A stretch of DNA of 54,414 nt from Streptomyces sp. TRM49041 (GTDB lineage Bacteria > Actinomycetota > Actinomycetes > Streptomycetales > Streptomycetaceae), in contig NZ_VSRY01000106.1 in assembly GCF_008271805.1 (NCBI RefSeq), forward strand, positions 1 through 54,414. Direction: 5' to 3'. Below are positions 33,447-40,893 of the stretch, piece after piece. Every line of letters begins with the position of its first letter. Position 1 is the stretch's first letter. The notes under the pieces were generated by a model, which was not told where the DNA came from, made no database searches, and worked only from the letters and a program-made list of their open reading frames with translations. A program made the translations under genes and the position numbers.

Positions 33447-34126
33447 CCAGCCTCAACGACCTCACACAACTGTGCCCACCCCCACATACGGCACCGGCAG
33501 TCGACTGGCAGGCTGTCGAGGACACCCTGGGCATGACGCTGCCCGACGACTACAAGCAGATGGCCTCCACCTACGGCCCTGGCGCATTCTGCGACTTCAT
33601 CCGCATCTACCACCCCCGCAGCGCCACGCCCTGGGTCGACCTCACCGGCCGCATGCCCACCGCCATCCGCGAACAGCTCCGTCAGGCCCACGACCAGGGC
33701 ACCTACCCCGTGCCCCACGACCCACGGCATCTCTTCGCCATCGGGGTCACCGACAACGGCGAGTACCTCTTCTGGATCACCGACCCCCAGGACCAGCCCG
33801 ACACCTGGCGCATCGCCGTCAACGAAGCACGCGGGCCCCGCTGGTACACCTACGACGGCACGCTCACCAACTTTCTCACCGAGGTCCTCACCGGCCGCAT
33901 CACCGTTCCCCTGTTCCCTGCCGGTCTGCTCGACCACGGTGTCGTCTTCTCTTCCTCACCGTCGGCTCCCGACAGCAATTCACCGCAGCCGGCGCCGACC
34001 GCCGGAGGAGCCGTCGACACCCAGACCGTGCGCGAATGGGCTCGAGCTCAGGGCTACGACGTACCGGACCGCGGACGCGTGCCCGCAGAGATCGTCACCA
34101 GATGGAGAGAAGCCCACAACGCGTGA
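33443..34126 (+). CDS. SMI1/KNR4 (SUKH) immunity protein fused to an Lsr2-type DNA-binding tail
   Basis: The GTG start overlaps the RHS toxin stop, so the pair is translationally coupled. Of 227 residues, about 15-160 read as a SUKH immunity fold: 'AVDWQAVEDTLGMTLPDDYKQMASTYGPGAFCDFIRIYHP' then 'LFAIGVTDNGEYLFWITDPQDQPDTWRIAVNEARGPRWYTYDGTLTNFLTEVLTG'. A Ser/Pro-rich linker (170-190) leads to 'VDTQTVREWARAQGYDVPDRGRVPAEIVTRWREAH' (191-225), which matches the C-terminal DNA-binding domain of the nucleoid protein Lsr2, including its RGR minor-groove motif (210-212). SUKH proteins block nuclease toxins; the added domain could bind AT-rich DNA. Confidence 0.85.
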   Translation: MTSLNDLTQLCPPPHTAPAVDWQAVEDTLGMTLPDDYKQMASTYGPGAFCDFIRIYHPRSATPWVDLTGRMPTAIREQLRQAHDQGTYPVPHDPRHLFAIGVTDNGEYLFWITDPQDQPDTWRIAVNEARGPRWYTYDGTLTNFLTEVLTGRITVPLFPAGLLDHGVVFSSSPSAPDSNSPQPAPTAGGAVDTQTVREWARAQGYDVPDRGRVPAEIVTRWREAHNA

Positions 34127-34170
34127 ACGCGCTGAGGTGCACTGGCGTGGTGCCAGACCCCGACAGAGGA

Positions 34171-34347
34171 ATGCATCCCGCCGTCGAACGCCTCATCAAC
34201 GCCGAACGGCCTTGGAGGCTCTTGCGTGATCCGCACCATGCCCCCGCGCCCCGTCGATATCGAATCGGTCTTCCCCGCGCTGACCGCGTACGGACTGGAC
34301 TTCACCGAGGAGGAGCGACGCCTCCTCGACGGCATGACCGCTGGTAA
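34171..34347 (+). CDS. Small frame with SUKH-like start peptide, probable remnant
   Basis: A 58-codon frame behind AGAGGA begins MHPAVERLINAERPWRL, which looks like the first residues of SUKH-type immunity genes; after that the sequence is Arg-rich and unlike the family, and it runs into the next gene in another frame. A similar peptide (MMCPAVERLVEIRSA) occurs at 35131. Both are probably left-over start modules from lost immunity genes. Confidence 0.3.
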   Translation: MHPAVERLINAERPWRLLRDPHHAPAPRRYRIGLPRADRVRTGLHRGGATPPRRHDRW

Positions 34348-35118
34348 CCACGCCCCGGAGCTGCGGGACGAGGACCCGCTGCCGATGCTGGCCGTCGCCC
34401 AGCTCCACACCCGGGACATCCCGGACCTCGCAGGCCCCGAAGGCTGCGACCTGCTCCAGGTGTTCTGGTGCCCGTTCGAGGCCCACGGTCCGGACCGCAC
34501 GATCGACGTGCTCCTGAAGTGGCGCCGGGCGGACAGCGTCGGCGCCCTACTGACGCCGCAGCCTGAACCACGGGTGGCGGGCAGCGCGGAGTGCGTACCC
34601 AACACATGCGTCGTACACCCGGACCAGGTCGTGGAGCACCAATACCTCGGGCTGGTGAGCGAAGAACTCCCGGAGGAGATCGCCGAGTGGGAAGAGGGCC
34701 TCCTCGACGAGGACGACGAAGGCGCGTACGACTCCTCCGAGCCCGTCAGCTACGCGACGTACGAGGAGTACGAGGCAGCCATGGCCGCCGCCCGCGCCGA
34801 GGAACCAGTCGAGATCGACTACATGAGTCATCTGTCCATCGCCCCGGGCTGGAAGATCGGCGGCTTCGCCTCCTGGCACCTGACCGACCCCGCCCCCATC
34901 GACTGCCTCGTGTGCCGGACGCCGATGCCCCGTTGCTCACCGTCGCCACCTGGGAGTGCGACGGCGCCTCGCGTAGCTGGCTCCCCCTCGAAAACCACGC
35001 CGCGTCTGACGACCCCCGCGTGATCGACCCGGTCGGCGTCTACCTCGGCCGCGGCCAGATGCGCATTCCTACCTGCCCGACCGACCCGACTCACCCTCAC
35101 CGGCTCAGCTTCCAATGA
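34226..35118 (+). pseudogene. Uncharacterised gene with a single frameshift
   Basis: The frame starts 'MPPRPVDIESVFPALTAYGLDFTEEERRLLDGM' and continues to 'GWKIGGFASWHLTDPAPIDCLVCRTPMP'. Near 34925 a C tract seems one base short; the next frame continues the same protein as 'PLLTVATWECDGASRSWLPLENHAASDDPRVIDPVGVYLGRGQMRIPTCPTDPTHPHRLSFQ'. The repaired protein would be about 297 residues with a 'CLVC' pair, acidic middle ('EEIAEWEEGLLDEDDEGAYDS') and a C-terminal beta-rich part. The family is not recognised, though position after a toxin/immunity pair suggests a second immunity-type gene. Confidence 0.6.
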
Positions 35119-35473
35119 TCCCTTCAGATCATGATGTGTCCCGCCGTGGAACGCCTCGTCGAGATCAGGTCCGCCTGAAGGCGCGCACTGGTCCCGTGAC
35201 CGGACAGCCGCCGCATGGATCCGGCGACGATCCGGCGAACCTGCGACTCGGGCGCGCCCTCGGCTACGACAGACTCGGCCGGCACCCCCGATGACCGGAT
35301 TCCCGGCCACCGGATCATCGACATATGGAGCGGGGACGGGGGTTGCGCATTGGATCAGACTCGTCGACCGCGGCTGGCTGCGGAAGCCACCCGATGGCCG
35401 GTTCACCATCCGCCTGTGACCGGCTGTCGCCGGTCACGTAGTTTCCCAGCACAAGCTCCGACCCGTCGACGCG
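35119..35473. other. Intergenic region with gene debris
   Basis: No intact gene is seen. It contains the short start-like peptide MMCPAVERLVEIRSA at 35131, the end of a decayed frame ('LVDRGWLRKPPDGRFTIRL' ending at about 35417), and a strong hairpin at 35416-35437. Confidence 0.5.
35416..35437. terminator. Hairpin between convergent genes
   Basis: GTGACCGG-CTGTCG-CCGGTCAC forms a perfect 8-base stem with a 6-base loop, 37 bases past the stop of the kinase-like gene. It lies in the convergent interval and could stop transcription from either side. No T run is present. Confidence 0.5.
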
Positions 35474-36559
35474 TCAGGCAATGGACCGGCTGTTCTGCTG
35501 CCCCGTCCGACGGATCGCTGCCAGCGGATGGGGAGTTGTCCGGCTCTCCTGCTGGAATTCGCGATAGAAGTCGCCCATCGCTGCGGCGACCGGTGCATAG
35601 CGGATAAGGGCTGCCGCGACCGACGCTGGAACCGCCTCGGGGGGCACCCCTTGGGCGCAGGCGTGCACGAACGCTTTGCGTTCTTCGGGTTCGTATCCGT
35701 ACAGAGCGACGGCCAGCCAGTTCACCAGGTGCGTGATGGTGTAGCACTGGTCGTAGGTGCGGTGCTGGTCGAAGAAGTCGGCCTCGTCCCGTGTGAGCTC
35801 GAAGCGTGAGGAGATCGCGAGGCCGTAGTCGGCGAAGAACAGCCGACGACCGTCGGTCAGGATGTTCTCGAAGTGGGCGTCGAAGTGCAGCAGCCCGCGG
35901 GCGTTCATGAACGAGATGCCGGCTTTCAACTCGTTGTCCACCATGGCGCAGGCCCGCTCGGCCGCTTCGTCACCGGACCCGATCTGGATGCCCAGCCAGT
36001 CATGCAGGTTCTGCGGGATGTACTCCAGGAACAGCACGAGGCTCGCCGTGGACTGCTGGAGAGCCTCGACCCGGCGGCGTACCTCCCATCCGCCTCCCCA
36101 GTAGGCTACGGCCCGATCCACATCGGCCAGTTCCTCGGGAAGTGGCCGGCCAGAGTCCGGTAGCACCCGCCAGTGGTACATCAAGGGGAAGCCCTCGTAG
36201 TCTCCCGCGACCACCCAGTTCGTCGTCATGGTGTGCACGGCCAGCTCACGCCAGGCTCCGAACCCCGGGCCGCCGATGGCGCCGATGCCGTAGTGGCAGA
36301 AGGCCGGGAGCCCGAACAGATTCGCGGTGGAGTGAACATGCTCCGGCCGTCGCTCCAGATCGGTCAGCCGTACCTGCTTGACGAAGACCGGGGTTCCCTC
36401 GACCTCCAGTAGGAGCGTCCTCCCGCCGATGCCCGACCCGAGCGGTGTGCCGGCGTCCACAGACTCGCGCAGTGTGCGATCGCTGCGCAGCGCCAGCGAT
36501 GTGGAAACGGCGCCGTGGGCGGCAAGGCGAGCACCGCGGGACATGTCAGGGCTCTTCAC
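35474..36559 (-). CDS. Protein kinase-like protein (APH/RIO-type fold)
   Basis: The start is GTG 36559, with GGAGG 5 bases upstream; product 361 residues. A nucleotide-binding lysine is placed in 'GTPVFVKQVRLTDLE' (K61). The catalytic loop is 'GLLHFDAHFENILTDG' (HFD 225-227, N232) and the metal motif is 'FFADYGLAIS' (DYG 244-246). All residues needed for phosphotransfer are present, so it is probably an active kinase for a protein or small molecule. 'MNARGLLHFDAHFENIL' recalls lantibiotic- and aminoglycoside-kinase-like families. It is an intact gene among IS remnants, with no partner gene in the same direction. The target is unknown; toxin or antibiotic modification is possible. Confidence 0.8.
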   Translation of the reverse strand: MKSPDMSRGARLAAHGAVSTSLALRSDRTLRESVDAGTPLGSGIGGRTLLLEVEGTPVFVKQVRLTDLERRPEHVHSTANLFGLPAFCHYGIGAIGGPGFGAWRELAVHTMTTNWVVAGDYEGFPLMYHWRVLPDSGRPLPEELADVDRAVAYWGGGWEVRRRVEALQQSTASLVLFLEYIPQNLHDWLGIQIGSGDEAAERACAMVDNELKAGISFMNARGLLHFDAHFENILTDGRRLFFADYGLAISSRFELTRDEADFFDQHRTYDQCYTITHLVNWLAVALYGYEPEERKAFVHACAQGVPPEAVPASVAAALIRYAPVAAAMGDFYREFQQESRTTPHPLAAIRRTGQQNSRSIA

Positions 36560-36699
36560 CTATACCTCCAGCCGTGCCCCGCCTCTTGCGCAACGGCTTC
36601 AGCAGACACCGGGACGGGAGCCCAGAAACCACCCACCCACGTCGTGGCCGATGCGGCGTGACGTAACCGAGGTGTCTCCAGCGGCTGTTGAAGAAGTGT

Positions 36700-37254
36700 G
36701 ACGACAGCCAAAGAGTACGCCGAGGACTCCTGCGCGCTTGCCCTCGCCGGTCTGCTACGTCGCCATCTGAAGGCGGTACGGTCCGGTGGCGGATCCTGCC
36801 GCCCGGACGGATCGCGGTGATCGTCCTGGCTGTACTGCGCCACGACCAACGCTCCGCCGACAAGGCCGACGGCAACAACGTGTCCGAGTCCACCGTCCGC
36901 CGCTGGCGCGACGAGCTGATCGCCCCTGCTCGCCGTGCCGGCCTCGCGCCTGGACCGCGCTCTGAGGAAGGTCGCCAAGCGAGGCGGGGAGGTGGTCCTG
37001 ATCGACGCACTCTCGTCCCACCCGGCGCCGCACCGGGAGGCCGACCGGCGGAACTGTTCCCGCGAACACCGCAGTCACGGCCTGCACTTCCTCGCCCTGA
37101 CAGACGAGAAGGGCCGCCTGATGTGGATATCCGCAGCCCGGCCCCTGCCGCACCCACGACATCACCGCCGCCCTCGCCGACCTCGGCTTCCGCGAGGTCC
37201 TCGACTCCATGCCGAGGTCCGCGCAGTCCGCAGCGAAGAAGGCCCCGGCTGCGG
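36700..37254 (+). mobile_element. IS5-family transposase remnant
   Basis: Scattered frames read 'LPPGRIAVIVLAVLRHDQRSADKADGNNVSESTVRRWRDELI', then 'RLDRALRKVAKRGGEVVLID', 'GLHFLALTDEKGRLMWISAARP' and 'HDITAALADLGFREVLDS', which together are the first two thirds of an IS5-type DDE_Tnp_4 transposase. At least three frameshifts and a damaged first catalytic region make it inactive. Confidence 0.75.
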
Positions 37255-37437
37255 AGCAAGGTCACCCGCGGCGCCGGCTCCCGCACCGCCGCCCTGGCCA
37301 TGGTCTTCAAACTGATCGAGTCCGCCAGGCAGCGGTGGCGGGCCATGAACGCACCCCACCTCGTCGCCCTCGTGAGGGCCGGGGCCCGTTTCGAACGCGG
37401 CCACCTCTTCGAACGCCCCGAGCCCGTCACGGCATGA
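37255..37437 (+). mobile_element. IS256-like transposase C-terminal remnant
   Basis: After the IS5 fragment a new frame reads 'VTRGAGSRTAALAMVFKLIESARQRWRAMNAPHLVALVRAGARFERGHLFERPE' to a TGA at 37435-37437. This looks like the last segment of a MULE/IS256-type transposase. Its upstream part is missing, so one IS fragment abuts another. Confidence 0.5.
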
Positions 37438-37443
37438 ACAACT

Positions 37444-38481
37444 TCAGTTGGCTGTGTCTGATCCCTGCCGGCCTCCATGAGCGTGCGCTCCTTGCTCGTC
37501 AAGCTCAGGACACACAGGCTCTACTGCACCGGGGCCGATGCGGCTGGACGGATCGGTGATCTTGGTGGCCGCGGCCCGCAGGTGCCCGAGGACCGCGCCC
37601 AGGACCGGGTCGTTGCCGGATCCGGCGCGTACGGCCGCGAAAACATGTCGCGTGGGCGGCGGTCCCGTCGGCGTACGCAGGACCAGGCCGGGGCGGTGGA
37701 GTGGCTGGACCAGGCGCGGGACGAGCGCCACGCCCATGCCCGTTTCGACGAGGGCAGCGAGGGACTGCCAGTCGTTGACGGTGTGGCGGATGTCGGGGGT
37801 GAAGCCGTTCGCGGCGCACACAGAGCGGGTGATCGCCCCGCAGCAGCTGCGGGGCTCACCGACGATCCAGGCGTCGGCCGCCAGGTCCCGTAGCGGTACG
37901 TGCTCTTGCCGCGCACAGGGGTGGGCCTCGGGAAGGGCCAGATCGAGGACGTCGGCCAGCAGGTCGATGCGGCTGTAGCGGCGGTCGGTGTGGGGCGGAG
38001 CGGCGGCGAAGTCCACGGCCACGGCGATGTCGACCTCCCCGCCGTCGAGGCGGGTGAACACATCCGGCGGCTCGGCCTCGACGACCGCGATGCGGACGTC
38101 CGGGTGGTGTCCGGTCAGGCGCCGCAGGGCACGCGGCAGCAGCCCGGTGATGGCGCTGGAGAAGGCGCCGATGGTGACCGCACCGCGGCGGCCCTTCTGC
38201 CAGGCGGCGAGATCGGCGCGGGTCTGCTCCCACTGCGCGGCGATCACGTCGGCGTGTTCCAGGAGGACGCGTGCCTGTCCGGTCAGCCGGACTCCGCGTC
38301 CCTGCCGCTCGATCAGCGGAACACCCACCTCCCGGGACAGCGCCGCCAGCTGCTGCGACACGGCGGACGGCGTCAGATGCAGGGCCTCGGCGGTGCGGGC
38401 CAGGCTGCCGCGGCGGTCCAGCTCCCGCAGCACACCCAACCGGCGCAGATCGACAGTGAAGGAATTCCTTACCGGTTCCAT
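37444..38481 (-). CDS. LysR-family regulator
   Basis: The 345-residue product begins at ATG 38481. The winged helix is 'LRRLGVLRELDRRGSLARTAEALHLTPSAVSQQLAALSREVGVPLIERQGRGVRLTGQARVLLEHAD' (residues 12-78), followed by a substrate-binding domain with 'VDIAVAVDFAAAPP', 'WIVGEPRSCCGAIT' and 'ALVETGMGVALVPRLV'. The last about 30 residues are unlike the family and run to 7 bases from an IS remnant, so the C-terminus may be extended by insertion. It is divergent from an alpha/beta hydrolase gene and probably controls it. Confidence 0.85.
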   Translation of the reverse strand: MEPVRNSFTVDLRRLGVLRELDRRGSLARTAEALHLTPSAVSQQLAALSREVGVPLIERQGRGVRLTGQARVLLEHADVIAAQWEQTRADLAAWQKGRRGAVTIGAFSSAITGLLPRALRRLTGHHPDVRIAVVEAEPPDVFTRLDGGEVDIAVAVDFAAAPPHTDRRYSRIDLLADVLDLALPEAHPCARQEHVPLRDLAADAWIVGEPRSCCGAITRSVCAANGFTPDIRHTVNDWQSLAALVETGMGVALVPRLVQPLHRPGLVLRTPTGPPPTRHVFAAVRAGSGNDPVLGAVLGHLRAAATKITDPSSRIGPGAVEPVCPELDEQGAHAHGGRQGSDTAN

Positions 38482-38488
38482 CCAGAGA

Positions 38489-38510
38489 GATTAACTGGAC
38501 CTGCATAATC
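38489..38510. promoter_or_regulatory. Candidate LysR binding site
   Basis: GATTA-N12-TAATC is a perfect dyad in the 98-base gap between the divergent LysR and hydrolase genes. LysR regulators typically use T-N11-A dyads of this spacing, next to their own promoter. Confidence 0.5.
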
Positions 38511-38579
38511 GGCCATGCCCACAATCGCTTCGAGCTTCCCGGCCCTGAGGCCGCTCCTTCCCTCCGAATGCGAGAGACC

Positions 38580-39203
38580 ATGACCGAGACCCCGACCGAG
38601 CACGGCTTCCTGGTGCTCCACGGATGGCAGAACCACCGCCCCGCCGGACACTGGCAGCACTGGCTGGCGGACCGGCTCACAGGCCTGGGGCACGCGGTCG
38701 ACTATCCCCAGCTGCCCGACCCGGACCACCCCGACCTGGAGGCGTGGCTGGCCGTGCTCCGCACGCGGCTCGACGTGTTGCGCGGACAGCAACGCACCGT
38801 CGTCTGCCACAGCCTGGCCTGCCTGCTGTGGCTGCACGCCGTGGCCAGAGGCGCCGTGCCGGTCCCCGTCGACCGGATCCTCCTCGTCGCCCCGCCCTCC
38901 CCGGGCGTGCTGGAACAGCACGCAGAAGTCGCGGAGTTCACTCCGCCGCCGGTGGCGGCCGAGCAACTCGCCGCCGCGGCCAAGTACACCAGGCTCGTCG
39001 CCGGCGACAACGACCCCTACTGCCCGGAAGGTGCCGTTGCCGCGTACGGCGAACCTCTTGGCCTCCCTGCCGACGTCCTGCCCGGCGCGGCCCACCTGGA
39101 CCTGGAAGCGCGCTACGGATCCTGGCCCTCACTCCTCGACTGGTGCCTCGCCCCGTCCGACGACACTCCGATCCAGCACCGCACCGACGCCGCTCCGGCA
39201 TGA
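38580..39203 (+). CDS. RBBP9/YdeN-type alpha/beta hydrolase
   Basis: The start chosen is ATG 38580, with GAGAG just before; a second ATG at 38568 is possible. The 207-residue product has the YdeN/RBBP9 serine hydrolase layout: 'FLVLHGWQNHRPAGHWQHWLADRL' near the N-terminus, nucleophile S78 in 'TVVCHSLACLLW' (CHSLA in place of GHSLG), the acid in 'VAGDNDPYCP' and the base in 'GAAHLDLEARYGSWP'. These enzymes hydrolyse small esters, though natural substrates are rarely known. The gene is divergent from a LysR regulator and seems intact despite IS remnants downstream. Confidence 0.85.
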   Translation: MTETPTEHGFLVLHGWQNHRPAGHWQHWLADRLTGLGHAVDYPQLPDPDHPDLEAWLAVLRTRLDVLRGQQRTVVCHSLACLLWLHAVARGAVPVPVDRILLVAPPSPGVLEQHAEVAEFTPPPVAAEQLAAAAKYTRLVAGDNDPYCPEGAVAAYGEPLGLPADVLPGAAHLDLEARYGSWPSLLDWCLAPSDDTPIQHRTDAAPA

Positions 39204-39560
39204 ACCGCAGAAGCAGAACGTGTGACCGGCCTCGCGAGGACCCCAGCTCCATCGAAGGGCTCACGCCCCTGCCCCGAGTCATGATGAACCACAACTCCTG
39301 ACAATTACCCCTCCACCACCGACGCCTGCGTCTCCCTCGCCTGCAGCCTCATCTGCTGGAGACGTCTCAAGAAGGGTGGTCGGGTTCTTCGGGTGGGACT
39401 GCAAATCGTTTGACGGACCCGCACGTCGCCGCCCGCCTCACCCGCGGCGGCCGACGTCTCCACCTTGGGATATCCGCCACCTGGCCATGGAGACACGAAC
39501 TCGCCGCCGCGTTCCACCGACTCGCTGCCCTGCCCCGCCCCGCCGGCTGACCAGCAGCCG
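39204..39560. other. Intergenic region with an IS5/IS4-type transposase end
   Basis: No intact gene. On the plus strand a short piece (about 39316-39393) reads 'STTDACVSLACSLICWRRLKKG', similar to the C-terminal residues of IS5-type transposases. The rest is GC-rich filler between the hydrolase gene and the convergent dienelactone hydrolase. Confidence 0.4.
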
Positions 39561-40295
39561 TCAGCTGTTGGCCATTGTGCGGTCGAGGAGGGGGAGCAGG
39601 CGGTCCCAGTGGCGCTTCAGCCCGGCGGGGTCGAAGGCGTCGGTGTCGGACATGGTGAACCCGTGGACGGTGCCGGGGTAGATCTCGGAGGTGTAGCCGA
39701 CACCCGCGGCATCCAGGGCCTGGTTGAGCTCGCCCAGGGCCTCGGGCGTCAGGTCGCTCTCGGCGTGGCCGAAGTGGACCTGGGCGGTGATCTCGGCGAG
39801 GGAGTCGGGCCCGTCCGCGCCTACGGGACCGTGGAATGCGGCGACGGCGGCCACCTGGCCGGGGTGGGCCGCGGCGGTGCGCGTCGCCAGCAGGCCGCCT
39901 ATGCAGTAGCCGGTCACCGCGACCGGTCCAGCGGCGACCTCGGGCTGGGTGGTGAGAAACCTGAGGTAGGCGTCAGCATCGCTCAGGACACGTTCGGCGG
40001 TGTGCGCCTCGATCAAGGGCATCAGCTGGGCGAAGACCGCGGACCGGACCTCCTCCCCGATGTACTCGGGGAGCTCGATCACCGGTGCCGGGCCGTGCCG
40101 GTAGAAGAGGTTGGGGACGAGCACGTAGTACCCGTGCCCCGCCAGTTCGCGGGCCATCTCCCGCAGCACGGGCCGGATACCGAAGCCGTCCGCGTACATC
40201 AGCACCCCTGGGTGCCGCTCACCACCGTCGGGGAAGGCGGCGAAGGCGTCGGCCTGGCCGTCCTCGGTGGGAATGTGCAGCGTCTTGGTGGGCAT
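39561..40295 (-). CDS. Dienelactone hydrolase family protein
   Basis: The 244-residue alpha/beta hydrolase starts at ATG 40295. The nucleophile C131 lies in 'VAVTGYCIGGLLATRTAAAHPGQVAAVAAFHG', the acid in 'FGHAESDLTPEALGEL' and the histidine in 'IYPGTVHGFTMSD'. This is the Cys-Asp-His triad of dienelactone hydrolases, which open lactone rings in aromatic catabolism, but many relatives act on other small esters. The ribosome site AGGAG of this gene lies inside a perfect 11-base hairpin (40301-40346), suggesting control of translation. It stands alone among remnants. Confidence 0.9.
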   Translation of the reverse strand: MPTKTLHIPTEDGQADAFAAFPDGGERHPGVLMYADGFGIRPVLREMARELAGHGYYVLVPNLFYRHGPAPVIELPEYIGEEVRSAVFAQLMPLIEAHTAERVLSDADAYLRFLTTQPEVAAGPVAVTGYCIGGLLATRTAAAHPGQVAAVAAFHGPVGADGPDSLAEITAQVHFGHAESDLTPEALGELNQALDAAGVGYTSEIYPGTVHGFTMSDTDAFDPAGLKRHWDRLLPLLDRTMANS

Positions 40296-40300
40296 GAGTT

Positions 40301-40346
40301 CTCCTGTCGTGGCTGACGTGTCGAGCTGTGATCAACACGACAGGAG
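40301..40346 (-). promoter_or_regulatory. Perfect hairpin covering the ribosome site of the dienelactone hydrolase gene
   Basis: On the coding strand CTCCTGTCGTG and CACGACAGGAG pair perfectly over 11 bases around a 24-base loop. The 3' arm ends with AGGAG, five bases before the ATG at 40295, so folding would hide the ribosome site. The same dyad could instead be a DNA operator for a dimeric repressor overlapping the start. Confidence 0.6.
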
Positions 40347-40507
40347 GCGGAGCCCGCGCAGCAGCGCCGGATCCTCGATCCAACAGCGGGCCGGCACCGG
40401 CCCGTACGGCGCTCAGAGCAGCGCCGGGTCACCAATCCGTGTGTGGCGCAATGCCGTCCCGGTAGTCATCGCCGCCCAACGTAGCCCACTGGACAGGATC
40501 GACTCCA

Positions 40508-40795
40508 GTGCTCCCCCCGGTCCACGGTGCTGTTCGCGAGAATGAGCTTGGTCGGCGCGTCGGACCTCGAACCCGGTCGACGCACTGTCTCGTGGCCGTC
40601 ACCACGGCCGTCTTGTGCGGCTACGCCGAACCGCGCCGCCGCCTGGTGAAGGTGACGGTCGCGTGCAGGGAGGGCCGGCATCGTTCGATGGCGATTGCCG
40701 AACAGGTCGCCGAGTACCTGCGCGCCGAGGAAGACATCTGCGTGGTAGTCGAGCACCCTCACATCGGCCTGCCGGTCATCGAGCATCAGCCGTAG
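40508..40795 (+). pseudogene. RapZ C-terminal-like protein, fragment
   Basis: From about 40590 the frame reads 'AVTTAVLCGYAEPRRRLVKVTVACREGRHRSMAIAEQVAEYLRAEEDICVVVEHPHIGLPVIEHQP', which matches the small C-terminal domain of RapZ-type proteins (GxHRS-like motif 'REGRHRSMAIAE'). Sequence upstream of it does not resemble the family, so the start is lost. Stand-alone RapZ-like proteins are known in actinobacterial mobile elements. It is probably non-functional. Confidence 0.5.
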
Positions 40796-40893
40796 GCCGC
40801 CTGCCTCGGCCCGGTTCTGCTCCGAGGTTCCTCAACCCTCCTGTCAGATCCGGCGCCTAGGCTGTCCACAAGATTTGATCAAGGAGTAGCACA

